Position numbers and translations under genes: made by a program
Part shown: positions 34,006 through 41,700 of the stretch, piece after piece
Position numbering within the stretch: position 1 is the first letter of the stretch
Layout: each line of letters starts with the position of its first letter
The notes under the pieces: generated by a model
Seen by the model: only the letters and a program-made list of their open reading frames with translations
What the model was told of the DNA's origin: nothing
Databases searched by the model: none
From: Cuneatibacter caecimuris
GTDB lineage: Bacteria > Bacillota > Clostridia > Lachnospirales > Lachnospiraceae
Direction of reading: 5' to 3'
Assembly (NCBI RefSeq): GCF_004216775.1
Contig: NZ_SGXF01000001.1
Span: forward strand, 1,104,828-1,168,827
Length of the DNA: 64,000 nucleotides

Positions 34006-34836
34006 CTATCTCCTGCGCAGGGGAGGATAAATTGCCCGGACCTGTTCCGCCGCCTTTTGGTAAGCGTGCATATCCGGCAGATGTTCCAGCAGAACCGGAA
34101 TTTCGCCGTTCAATCCCGCGATTGCATCCAGATACTCTGCCACCTCCATGGTCCCTTCTCCCATGAGCACTTCCCGGATCACAACAGTGGTCCCGTCCTC
34201 CAGGAGGCAGTCCTTCAGATGGCAGCTTTTCGTCTGAGCTCCCAGCAACCGGAAGGATTTCTCGATGAGTTCCTTTTTATGGGTATAAGTGTAAGGATCT
34301 TTTATAAAATTGGTCAGGTCCATATGTACCGCAAAACGTTCCCTGTCCACGTCCTTCAGAAGCCTGAGATATTGTTCCGGGGAGTCGGGCGCCATCCACT
34401 GCATGGGTTCCAGGGTGTAAAAGGTGTGCCTGGGCTTCACTTTGTCGCAGAGAGCCTGTATGAACTCCACATTTTTCTGATACAGCTCTTCCGTAAAATT
34501 TTCCGGGTAGCATCCGTACCATGTTTCTCCCGCTGCACCGGAGACATTCACGCAGCATTTGGCCTTCACATAATCCGCAAGCCGGAACTGCTCTTCACAG
34601 AATACAGCCGCTTCCTTCGCTTTTTCAGCGTCTGAAGAGAATGGGGATTTCCAGACCCCCACTTCCGCAATCATAATATCCCGTTCTTCCGCCGCTTTCA
34701 CGTAGCCGTCGATCAGGTGGACCGGCGCCTGATAATTCACCGGAAAAGCTGCTGCGTTAAATCCCATCTCCGCCAGGCGGTCCCCCCATTCTTCAGGAGT
34801 CCTGTGATCCGGCGTTCCGTTTATTCCAAATCTCAT
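34006..34836 (-). CDS. Sugar phosphate isomerase/epimerase-family protein
   Basis: 276-residue TIM barrel of the xylose isomerase-like AP2 superfamily. Metal-ligand candidates are Glu in FYTLEPM, Asp in VHMDLTNF, His in SCHLKD and Glu in GEGTMEVAEYL. Such enzymes interconvert keto sugars or open inositol-type rings. The start is ATG 34836 because the site GGAGAGGAG lies just upstream, inside the GTG-started longer frame. It stands alone next to the membrane island, downstream of no recognised sugar operon. Substrate unknown. Confidence 0.8.
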   Translation of the reverse strand: MRFGINGTPDHRTPEEWGDRLAEMGFNAAAFPVNYQAPVHLIDGYVKAAEERDIMIAEVGVWKSPFSSDAEKAKEAAVFCEEQFRLADYVKAKCCVNVSGAAGETWYGCYPENFTEELYQKNVEFIQALCDKVKPRHTFYTLEPMQWMAPDSPEQYLRLLKDVDRERFAVHMDLTNFIKDPYTYTHKKELIEKSFRLLGAQTKSCHLKDCLLEDGTTVVIREVLMGEGTMEVAEYLDAIAGLNGEIPVLLEHLPDMHAYQKAAEQVRAIYPPLRRR

Positions 34837-35010
34837 ACTGTTCTCCTCTCCTGTCACTGTATTTTCCGCACCTCAATCATATATTCATTTTAACATAATA
34901 AACCCCCAGTAAACAAGGGTTTTCATGCTTAAACTGCTATTTCTCATACGCAGTTTGGCATGTTCCCCTGTAAACTGAGGGCATCGTATAAAGCCAACAA
35001 AACTCAAACA

Positions 35011-35877
35011 TTATTGCTCAAAAAAACCTTCTCCCAGAGCCTCCCGCACATCACTGACGATCAGAAACGCCCGGGGATCGTACTGATGAACGATATCCTT
35101 TACCTGCACAATCTCTTTTTTAGACACCACGCAGAACAGGATTTTCTTTTCTTCTCCAGAATACATGCCTTTTGCGTAAATCCCGGTTACGCCCCGCTCC
35201 ATATCTTCCAGCACTTCTTTCGCGATCTCCTCGCTCCTGTCGGAGATGACCAGGGCCAGCTTGGCGAATTTGCAGCTCCCCAGGATCGCGTCTGTCACTT
35301 TTGCGGCGATAAAAACAGAAATCACGGCAAACAGTGTCTGCTCTATGCCGAAGACAATGCTGCCCAGCAGCACTACGCTCCCGTCCAGCACCAGGAGAAT
35401 CTGTGCTACGGAATAGTGGCGGATATAATGATGCAGGGTGTCCGCCAGCATGTCTGTGCCGCCGGTGGTGGCCCCGCCAAGGAGCAGAAGGCCGGTTCCC
35501 GCGCCATAGCATGCGCCGCCGTAGACAGCGGTAAGGAGCACATTGCCATTGAGCAATGAAAACTCCGGGATCAGGTACAGCTCCGCTGTAAACAGGGCCC
35601 AGACCAGTGCTGTGCGGCGCAGCCCTTTCAGTCCCTTTACCTTTGCCGCAAACAGAAACAGAGGAATGTTCAGCGCCAGATTGGAAAGCCACAGCGGAAC
35701 GCCTCCGTCAAAAAGTCCGCCTGTCACATCTTTTATAACAATCGATAACCCTGAAACTCCCCCTGTTACAAGTCCCAGCGGGTCAAACAGGTTTTTTGTG
35801 GCAAAAGCCATAATCAGCGTTCCCAACAGAAAACGGATATAGTCCGCCGCTTTCATTTTGCTCTGAACCAGCGCCAT
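35011..35877 (-). CDS. YitT-family membrane protein
   Basis: 288 residues. An N-terminal membrane half of five or six helices (GLVTGGVSGLSIVIKDVTGG, GACYGAGTGLLLLGGATTGG, the duplicated GGxxG motifs of the family) is followed by a cytoplasmic DUF2179 domain of about 80 residues (GVTGIYAKGMYSGEEKKILF). The transported molecule, if any, is not established. Start has GAGGTGA. It follows the MATE gene by 11 bp and may be co-transcribed. Confidence 0.9.
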   Translation of the reverse strand: MALVQSKMKAADYIRFLLGTLIMAFATKNLFDPLGLVTGGVSGLSIVIKDVTGGLFDGGVPLWLSNLALNIPLFLFAAKVKGLKGLRRTALVWALFTAELYLIPEFSLLNGNVLLTAVYGGACYGAGTGLLLLGGATTGGTDMLADTLHHYIRHYSVAQILLVLDGSVVLLGSIVFGIEQTLFAVISVFIAAKVTDAILGSCKFAKLALVISDRSEEIAKEVLEDMERGVTGIYAKGMYSGEEKKILFCVVSKKEIVQVKDIVHQYDPRAFLIVSDVREALGEGFFEQ

Positions 35878-35888
35878 CTCATTTCACC

Positions 35889-37250
35889 TCACATTTTTCT
35901 CAGATATTCCAGCCCTCGTTTCCATCTTCCCGTAAAAATATAAAAACTATACATAGTAACGGAGGACAGCGGCCCGATGAGCACTGCCATTCCCACCCCT
36001 GGGAAGCCCCAGAGATGCCCGAAAATAAAGGAAAAAGGGATTCTCAGGCAGCACTGGGCCACAAAGCCCACGCCCACGCTGGCTGCAATATTTCCGGTGC
36101 CCCGGATAAATCCGATCAGCGGGCCCACCATGGCAAACAGCACGTAGGATAAAATTGTGATATGCAGATACTGGACAGTCCAGCGGATTACTTCCGGGTT
36201 TTTGTCGAACAGCGCCGCCAGCTGGGGAGCAAAAAAATATACCGCCACAGTTGTCGCCAGCGCAATACAGGCAGAAATCAGCATGGATTCCTTCAGCCCT
36301 TTGATAGCTCTTTCCTGTTTACCCGCGCTGATATTCTGGGAAGCAAAGGAGGACATGGTCTGATTCATCGCGCCGTCTGAAAAGATCGCAAACCCGTTTA
36401 TTTTTCCTCCGACGCCGTAGGCTGCGCTCTGGGCCAGGCCGAAGGAATTGGCTACTCCGCTGACTGTCAGCATCGCCACATTCACCATCACTTCATTGAC
36501 TGCCGTGGGCACCCCGAAATACAGGATGGATTTCAGATGTTTTTTATCAAATTTCAGGTTTCGTATGCCGAAACGGATCACATGCTTTTGTCTCCGGAAC
36601 TGCCATAAACCCAGCATAAAAGATACCATTTCCGCAGCCACTGTGGCCACTGCCGCTCCGAATGCACCCATCCGGAAAACCGCAATCAGCAGATAATCCA
36701 GCGCCACATTCACCAGCGCCGCCACCATGACAAAGTACATGGACGAGGCAGAATCCCCCATTCCTCTCTGCAGGGCTCCGATCAGATTATAACCAAACAT
36801 GAAAATCAGGCCTGCAAATACAACCATTAAATATTGTCTGGCCTCTTCAAACGCCTCTGCCGGCGTCTGTACCGCTGTCAGAATCCAATCCGCACAGACC
36901 AGGCCCAGCACAGTTGTGACCAGGGCCAGCAGCGCATATAAAGCAAAGGCCGTATTACCGGCCTTTTTGATCTCTTCCATATCTTTTTTTCCGGCCCATG
37001 ATCCGATCACAACAGTCACTCCGGCGGACATGCCGGAAAGTGTAATGATCATTACATTGAGAATGGGGCCGCACACCGATACTGCCGCCAGGCTGGCAGT
37101 GCCGGTGTACGCGCCTACAAAATACATATCCACTGCATTGTATGCGGATTGGATCAGATTGGAAATCATCAGCGGAACAGCAAATGCCAGGATACATTTC
37201 CGTACATTGCCCTGGGTCAGATCTTTCTGAAGACTTCTGTTTCCCGCCAT
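35889..37250 (-). CDS. MATE-family efflux transporter
   Basis: About 453 residues with twelve predicted helices in two homologous halves, typical of Na+- or H+-coupled multidrug and toxin extrusion proteins (start KDLTQGNVRKCILAFAVPLM, YFVGAYTGTASLAAVSVCGP, GAAVATVAAE, GNIAASVGVGFVAQ). GGGGAGG precedes the ATG; a GTG one codon earlier is an alternative. It starts 17 bp after the MalG-type permease gene and so may be transcribed with the sugar ABC operon, which is unusual. Confidence 0.92.
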   Translation of the reverse strand: MAGNRSLQKDLTQGNVRKCILAFAVPLMISNLIQSAYNAVDMYFVGAYTGTASLAAVSVCGPILNVMIITLSGMSAGVTVVIGSWAGKKDMEEIKKAGNTAFALYALLALVTTVLGLVCADWILTAVQTPAEAFEEARQYLMVVFAGLIFMFGYNLIGALQRGMGDSASSMYFVMVAALVNVALDYLLIAVFRMGAFGAAVATVAAEMVSFMLGLWQFRRQKHVIRFGIRNLKFDKKHLKSILYFGVPTAVNEVMVNVAMLTVSGVANSFGLAQSAAYGVGGKINGFAIFSDGAMNQTMSSFASQNISAGKQERAIKGLKESMLISACIALATTVAVYFFAPQLAALFDKNPEVIRWTVQYLHITILSYVLFAMVGPLIGFIRGTGNIAASVGVGFVAQCCLRIPFSFIFGHLWGFPGVGMAVLIGPLSSVTMYSFYIFTGRWKRGLEYLRKM

Positions 37251-37266
37251 CACTCTGCTCCTCCCC

Positions 37267-38136
37267 TCAGCCTTTTACGCCGCCGGCTGTCATGCCTGCG
37301 ATAAAATATTTCTGCATGCAGATAAAGATGATATACAGAGGGATAATCACAATACAGATCGCCGCGCACAGCTGCGGCCAGTTTGTGGATATCTGACCTT
37401 TGAAGTTCAACAGGCCTACTGTCAGCGGGATTCCCTTGTCAGACAGAAGCGTGGTGATCTGCGCCCACATCAGTTCGCCCCATACGAAGTTCAGGTTCAT
37501 CACTGCCACAGTGCACATCGCGCTCTTCATCAGAGGCAGTACGATCAGAAACAGGCTTTTGATTTCCCCGCTGCCGTCAATGCGGGCTGCCTCCAGCAGC
37601 TCTTTTGGCACAGTCTCGAAAAAGTTTTTCAGAATAATCGTGGAACCTGGGATGGACCAGCCGATATAGGCCAGGAAAATCGGCACGTATTCCAAATGCA
37701 GGAAGCCCATTTTGGACATTTCCACATACAGCGGGATGATGATGGTTTCTGTGGGCAGGATCTGCAGGGCGAACAGAACCATCAGGATGATGTTGGTATG
37801 GGGAATGCGCAGGCGGGTCAGCGCGTAAGACGCCATTACAGAGATGATCTGAATTCCCACCAGGGAAACCACTGCAATGATCACACTGTTCAGGAAATAC
37901 TCCCCGATCTTACCTGTAGTAAACGCATCCACATAGTTCATATAGAGGAACTGTTTCGGCAGCGCCCAAATGTCGCTGTAAAACTCTGTCAGATCCTTGA
38001 AGGAGGTGAGGGCCGCGAAAATCACCGGATAAATATATACTACTGTCAGCAGGAGCAGAATAACGCGGATTACCCAGGTCAGGGTTCTGTCTCCCGTCCA
38101 CTTTCTTCTTGTAACCGCTTTTACCTTAGTACTCAT
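37267..38136 (-). CDS. Carbohydrate ABC transporter permease, MalG type
   Basis: 289 residues with six membrane helices and the EAA loop EAARIDGSGEIKSLFLIVLP that contacts the ATPase. It is the second permease of a CUT1-type sugar importer. It overlaps the MalF-type gene by 11 bp; ATG 38136 is chosen for its AAGGAG site. No ATPase is encoded in the operon, so a shared MsmK-like ATPase elsewhere is expected. The sugar is unknown. Confidence 0.93.
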   Translation of the reverse strand: MSTKVKAVTRRKWTGDRTLTWVIRVILLLLTVVYIYPVIFAALTSFKDLTEFYSDIWALPKQFLYMNYVDAFTTGKIGEYFLNSVIIAVVSLVGIQIISVMASYALTRLRIPHTNIILMVLFALQILPTETIIIPLYVEMSKMGFLHLEYVPIFLAYIGWSIPGSTIILKNFFETVPKELLEAARIDGSGEIKSLFLIVLPLMKSAMCTVAVMNLNFVWGELMWAQITTLLSDKGIPLTVGLLNFKGQISTNWPQLCAAICIVIIPLYIIFICMQKYFIAGMTAGGVKG

Positions 38137-39049
38137 ATGTCTCACTCCTTAACATCCGTCTTACAACTCCAATACAGATCAGCACGATTACTGAGAAGAC
38201 AAGGCCGATCGCAGAAGCATAGCCGAATTTATTGTATGTAAATGCCTGCTGTATCATAGATATGGGAGCAGTCTTGGACAGACTGCCCGGGCCGCCCTGG
38301 GTCATGGTCCATACAATGTCGTAGGTCTTGAAAGACCACATCACCTCCATCGAGAAAACCATACAGATTGTAGGCTTTATCAGCGGCAGGATGATCATCC
38401 TGACCTCTTTAAAATAATTGGCCCCGTCCAGTTTGGCGGATTCAAACAGGGAATCCGGGATAGCCAGAACGCCGGTATAGATCAGCATCATGATGCAGCC
38501 GCTGCCTTTCCAGCCTGCTACGATCGCCAACGTCCACAGCACCAGCCCGGGCTCTGCCAGCCAGGCATGCTGCAGGCTTTCCAGCCCCATTGCCGCGAAT
38601 ATGTTATTTAAAAGGCCTTCATCCGGCGCCAGTACGAATACAAACAGCAGGCCGGCAACCGTCATGGGCATAATGTTCGGATTGTAGAATACGAAACGGA
38701 AGAATGCGCCTTCCTTTTTTCCTGTCTTGTAAATCATCAGCGCCAGCAAAATTCCCAGCACCATGGTAAAGATGGTGGACACTCCCGCAATAAACAACGA
38801 GTTTCCAATGGTTTTCAGCGTTGGGGTATCTGTAAACAGTTTTGTGAAGTTTTCCAGCCCTACAAATTCCATGGGGCCATTTCCATTCCATTTGCAGAGG
38901 GAAAGCACAATGTTCCACACTACTGGAATAATGGTGGTAAAGGCTACCAGGATGGTGGCCGGCATCAGAAATAAAATTCCGATGAACATTAATTTTTTAT
39001 CCAGCTTGCCATATTTCTTTTTTGCTGGTTTTGTCGTCGTCCTACTCAC
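38126..39049 (-). CDS. Carbohydrate ABC transporter permease, MalF type
   Basis: 307 residues with six helices and the EAA loop (FESAKLDGANYFKEVRMIIL). It pairs with the MalG-type permease to form the pore of a CUT1 sugar importer. The start is GTG, preceded by GGAGAGAGG. It is separated from the binding-protein gene by 101 bp that contain a strong hairpin, a common arrangement that lets binding protein be made in excess. Confidence 0.93.
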   Translation of the reverse strand: MSRTTTKPAKKKYGKLDKKLMFIGILFLMPATILVAFTTIIPVVWNIVLSLCKWNGNGPMEFVGLENFTKLFTDTPTLKTIGNSLFIAGVSTIFTMVLGILLALMIYKTGKKEGAFFRFVFYNPNIMPMTVAGLLFVFVLAPDEGLLNNIFAAMGLESLQHAWLAEPGLVLWTLAIVAGWKGSGCIMMLIYTGVLAIPDSLFESAKLDGANYFKEVRMIILPLIKPTICMVFSMEVMWSFKTYDIVWTMTQGGPGSLSKTAPISMIQQAFTYNKFGYASAIGLVFSVIVLICIGVVRRMLRSETYEY

Positions 39050-39082
39050 AATATCGCCTCTCTCTCCGCCTTTCGGGGTTTT

Positions 39083-39118
39083 TTTAGGGACTGGCCGTTA
39101 TTCGGGCCAGTCCCTAAA
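39083..39118 (-). promoter_or_regulatory. Intercistronic hairpin between binding-protein and permease genes
   Basis: A perfect 14-bp inverted repeat TTTAGGGACTGGCC (39083-39096) with GGCCAGTCCCTAAA (39105-39118) and an 8-nt loop. No T-tract follows on the minus strand, so it more likely stabilises upstream mRNA or partially attenuates than terminates fully. Confidence 0.6.
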
Positions 39119-39150
39119 TTTCAAGCACGTCCCGCTGATTTCCCTGCGGT

Positions 39151-40479
39151 TTACTTTGCTGCCAGAGCCGCCTCTCTCAGGTCCTCCAGCTCGTTCAGCG
39201 TACTTTCTTTATCATAGTAATAGTTTGCCGCCAGGCTCAGGTCCACATAGGTGCCCAGTTCAGAAGACAGCTGCATGATCTCCTTCGGGTATACCTTAGA
39301 GGAATCTCTTGCGAACTGTTCCGCATCCTTATTGTCCCCGGCAGAAACATTGGCAGGCACCACATCGCCTCTCTCCACCTGCAGCTTGAAAGCTTCCTCG
39401 CTGGTGAGATATTTCAGCACGTTGACTGCCGCATCCACATTTTTGCAGTTTGCCGGGATAAAGTAACCGTCGCAGCCGCCCAGAACGTATTCGCATTCGC
39501 CCTTTGCCATGGTAGGCCATCCGATTGTGCGCACATTCTTATATCCTGCTTCCGCCATCTGTTCATGCATCTGCTGTCCGCCGTTATTTACATCAAACAT
39601 CATTGCAATCTTACCCTGTGTAAATGCAGCTTTGATCTGATCATTTGTCTGAGAAAACGCGCCCTCGCCGGGATAAGCATAACCCTTTACAAACAGGTCT
39701 GTAATTTCATCCATAGCTGCTACTACTCTCTCGTCCTTAAAGGAAATATTTCCTGCAATAAAATCTTCCATCTCTGCTTTGGTATCCCAGATCTGCAGGA
39801 AAGCATTTCTCATAAACCATCCGCAGCGGGTATCTTTAATTCCGAAGGGGAACACGTCAGGCAGATTTGTTTTAATCTTCTCGCAGGCTGCCACGAATTC
39901 TTCCCAGGTCCACTCGTCTTTCACCTCAACACCGGCTTTTTCCATCAGATCCACATTCACGTCGATATCAGGATAAACTGTAGTGATGGGCAGACAGTAC
40001 GTCTTTCCGTCATAAGTTCCGATATCCAGCGCGTTGTCCACCCAGATGCTCTTCCATTCATCGTCCAGGTAAGGGGTCAGATCCAGCGCCATATCAGAAT
40101 TCAGGAAACTTTCCATCTGATTGGGGAACCATTTTACAATATCAATGGACTCACCGCCCGCAAATGCAGTTTTCACTGTCTTCTCTACCTGGCCCTGGTC
40201 CCAGGTTTTAGAGGTGATCTTATAGTTGGGATACAGTTCTTTCAATTTCTCAAAGAATACCGGATAATATTCCACATTCGGTTCTTCGATGATCGTTACC
40301 AGCTTCACCTCTTCGCCGGAATTTCCTTCTGTGGTACCGGCATCTTTGGTTGCTTCTGTCCCTTTTTCTGTTCCGGCTGCCGTTGTCTTGGAATCATCTC
40401 CGGACCCGCAGGCCGCCATCCCCAGGGCCATTACTCCTGCCATCGCTGCCGCGACAAATTGTTTCGCTCTTTTCCTCAT
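39151..40479 (-). CDS. Sugar ABC transporter substrate-binding lipoprotein
   Basis: 442 residues. The signal peptide ends in the lipobox LGMAAC (Cys24), then a Ser/Thr/Gly-rich linker and a cluster B/CUT1 solute-binding fold (about 55-442; DIVKWFPNQM, GGCDGYFIPANCKNVDAAV). It would bind an oligosaccharide outside the membrane and deliver it to the two permeases encoded next. AAGGAGGA precedes ATG. It is clearly paralogous to the binding protein at 45955-47235 (shared WFPNQM, ALDLTPYxDEEW and FGIxDTR motifs). Confidence 0.93.
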   Translation of the reverse strand: MRKRAKQFVAAAMAGVMALGMAACGSGDDSKTTAAGTEKGTEATKDAGTTEGNSGEEVKLVTIIEEPNVEYYPVFFEKLKELYPNYKITSKTWDQGQVEKTVKTAFAGGESIDIVKWFPNQMESFLNSDMALDLTPYLDDEWKSIWVDNALDIGTYDGKTYCLPITTVYPDIDVNVDLMEKAGVEVKDEWTWEEFVAACEKIKTNLPDVFPFGIKDTRCGWFMRNAFLQIWDTKAEMEDFIAGNISFKDERVVAAMDEITDLFVKGYAYPGEGAFSQTNDQIKAAFTQGKIAMMFDVNNGGQQMHEQMAEAGYKNVRTIGWPTMAKGECEYVLGGCDGYFIPANCKNVDAAVNVLKYLTSEEAFKLQVERGDVVPANVSAGDNKDAEQFARDSSKVYPKEIMQLSSELGTYVDLSLAANYYYDKESTLNELEDLREAALAAK

Positions 40480-40599
40480 GACTTAATCCTCCTTCTCAAA
40501 ACGTTTCTCGTTTTACTTTGTAATGTAATCATAAACAAAAACAAAGCTTATAAACATTCTATAAAACTACTGTAAAATTTAAAAAACTACGATGCGGGT

Positions 40600-40699
40600 G
40601 AAAACCTGATTCTGCGCGATCCTCTGTGAGGAGGTTTTCTCTCGCGGGATTCTCCGCCTGCGGCGTGTCGCTTTAGCGACGCGATTCCTTACGCCGCAG
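40600..40699. repeat. Stack of nested hairpins upstream of the sugar operon
   Basis: The 350 bp between the binding-protein and coiled-coil genes have no gene but several perfect inverted repeats: GAAAACCT (40600-40607) with AGGTTTTC (40632-40639); CTGCGGCGT (40658-40666) with ACGCCGCAG (40691-40699); and inside it GTCGC-TTTA-GCGAC (40667-40680). It directly adjoins repeat copy 2 and may be part of a larger REP-like element or a structured RNA. Confidence 0.5.
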
Positions 40700-40706
40700 T
40701 GCGATC

Positions 40707-40756
40707 CCCCCGGAGGATTTTGTTTCATAGGGAACGCAGTTTCCTATGAAACAAAA
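40707..40756 (-). repeat. Palindromic dispersed repeat, copy 2
   Basis: Contains a perfect 14-bp inverted repeat TTTTGTTTCATAGG (40718-40731) with CCTATGAAACAAAA (40743-40756) and the loop GAACGCAGTTT. It resembles 23606-23654, with a compensatory T-A to A-T change in the stem. On the minus strand it starts in the T-tract of the preceding gene's terminator, as does copy 1. Confidence 0.72.
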
Positions 40757-40801
40757 ACCGCACAGCTCCATGAAAACATCAATTTCCACAAAGCTGCGCG
40801 G
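40753..40801 (-). terminator. Terminator of the XRE/coiled-coil operon
   Basis: Minus-strand stem CCGCGCAGCT (40792-40801) with AGCTGTGCGG (40758-40767), 10 bp with one G-U, followed by TTTTTG. Confidence 0.75.
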
Positions 40802-40831
40802 TATTTCCTCTATTATCTAACTCAAAATCCT

Positions 40832-41356
40832 TCAGGATGCGGGCCTCTTCCAATCCTCCAGCTGCTTCCGGATTTCCTCAACTTCCAGGAGAACCTTCTT
40901 TTTAAGGCATGCCGTATCCATCCTAATCTTGTTGATAAAAAGCTTGTCCATTTCGTCGATGCTGCATTCCTCCACCGTCCGGTCCAGCTTCTCATTCAAG
41001 ATCTCATGTCCTTCCCCAATAATTTTGATGGAATCCCAAATTCTGTCTTCATACTCCAGAATAACTCCCTGCTGAATTTCGCGTAGTACATGAAGCTCCT
41101 GACGAATTGCCTCCTGCCCCTGCTCCAGAGCCGCAATTCTTTCCTGTAACCCGGAAAGTTCTGTTCTCATACTCTGCATATCTTCCTGAAGCTTCGTCAC
41201 CCTTCCTTCAAGCCGATCCAGATTTCCCTGCATTTCTTCCTGAAACTTTACAACCTTTTCGTCAAGCTGTCCCAGACTACCCTGCATTTCTTCCTGAAGC
41301 TTCGTCACCCTACCATCAATTTTTATCAAATACTCTAAAACTACGTCTTCCTGCAT
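40832..41356 (-). CDS. Coiled-coil protein of unknown function
   Basis: 174 residues, almost entirely helical. Residues 10-60 consist of about two near-repeats of a 23-residue heptad unit (GRVTKLQEEMQG, KVVKFQEEMQGNLDRLEGRV), continuing as coiled coil to about 100. The C-terminal part (ECSIDEMDKLFINKIRMDTA) is less regular. No signal peptide or membrane segment. It starts 45 bp after the XRE regulator gene and shares its transcript. I do not recognise a family with known function. Confidence 0.65.
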   Translation of the reverse strand: MQEDVVLEYLIKIDGRVTKLQEEMQGSLGQLDEKVVKFQEEMQGNLDRLEGRVTKLQEDMQSMRTELSGLQERIAALEQGQEAIRQELHVLREIQQGVILEYEDRIWDSIKIIGEGHEILNEKLDRTVEECSIDEMDKLFINKIRMDTACLKKKVLLEVEEIRKQLEDWKRPAS

Positions 41357-41401
41357 ATGCTCCCCATCCTCTCTTCAAGTGTTTTCATACTGCTGCTCCT
41401 G

Positions 41402-41617
41402 TCAGGCTCCCTGGTTCCTTTCTTCCGCTCCCTCTTCTATCAGCCGCTCTGTTTTAAGTTTATATACCATCAGCCGCAGCAGATAATCAGGCATCCTTCG
41501 GTTTCCCAGCTCCCATTCCTGCACTGTCCGGTAGGGAATATCAAAATACTCCGCAAATTGTCTTCTGTTCATACCGGTTTGTTCCCTGAGTTTTCGCAAA
41601 AATTCTCTGGTTTCCAT
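41402..41617 (-). CDS. Small XRE-type helix-turn-helix protein
   Basis: 71 residues. The DNA-binding unit TGMNRRQFAEYFDIPYRTVQ followed by EWELGNRRMPDYL is a Cro/CI-like helix-turn-helix; the rest is a short C-terminal tail. A GGAGGGATT site precedes ATG. The gene has its own promoter with a perfect palindrome at the transcription start, so it probably represses itself and the downstream coiled-coil gene. Confidence 0.8.
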   Translation of the reverse strand: METREFLRKLREQTGMNRRQFAEYFDIPYRTVQEWELGNRRMPDYLLRLMVYKLKTERLIEEGAEERNQGA

Positions 41618-41638
41618 AATCCCTCCGTCCTGTTTTTA

Positions 41639-41651
41639 CACGCATTGCGTG
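41639..41651. promoter_or_regulatory. Operator-like palindrome of the XRE operon
   Basis: CACGCA-T-TGCGTG, a perfect 6-1-6 palindrome, sits at the predicted transcription start just after the -10 element. Confidence 0.55.
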
Positions 41652-41656
41652 CGATT

Positions 41657-41685
41657 ATATTAGCACAACTTATTCCGCAAGTCAA
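41657..41685 (-). promoter_or_regulatory. Promoter of the XRE/coiled-coil operon
   Basis: TTGACT (41680-41685) and TAATAT (41657-41662) separated by 17 bp on the minus strand. Confidence 0.7.
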
Positions 41686-41700
41686 GCCCTGTAATTATTA

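Noticed and set aside
39565-40575. Open frame of 336 codons on the plus strand
   Set aside because: Antisense of the sugar-binding lipoprotein, which has a clear lipobox and family motifs.
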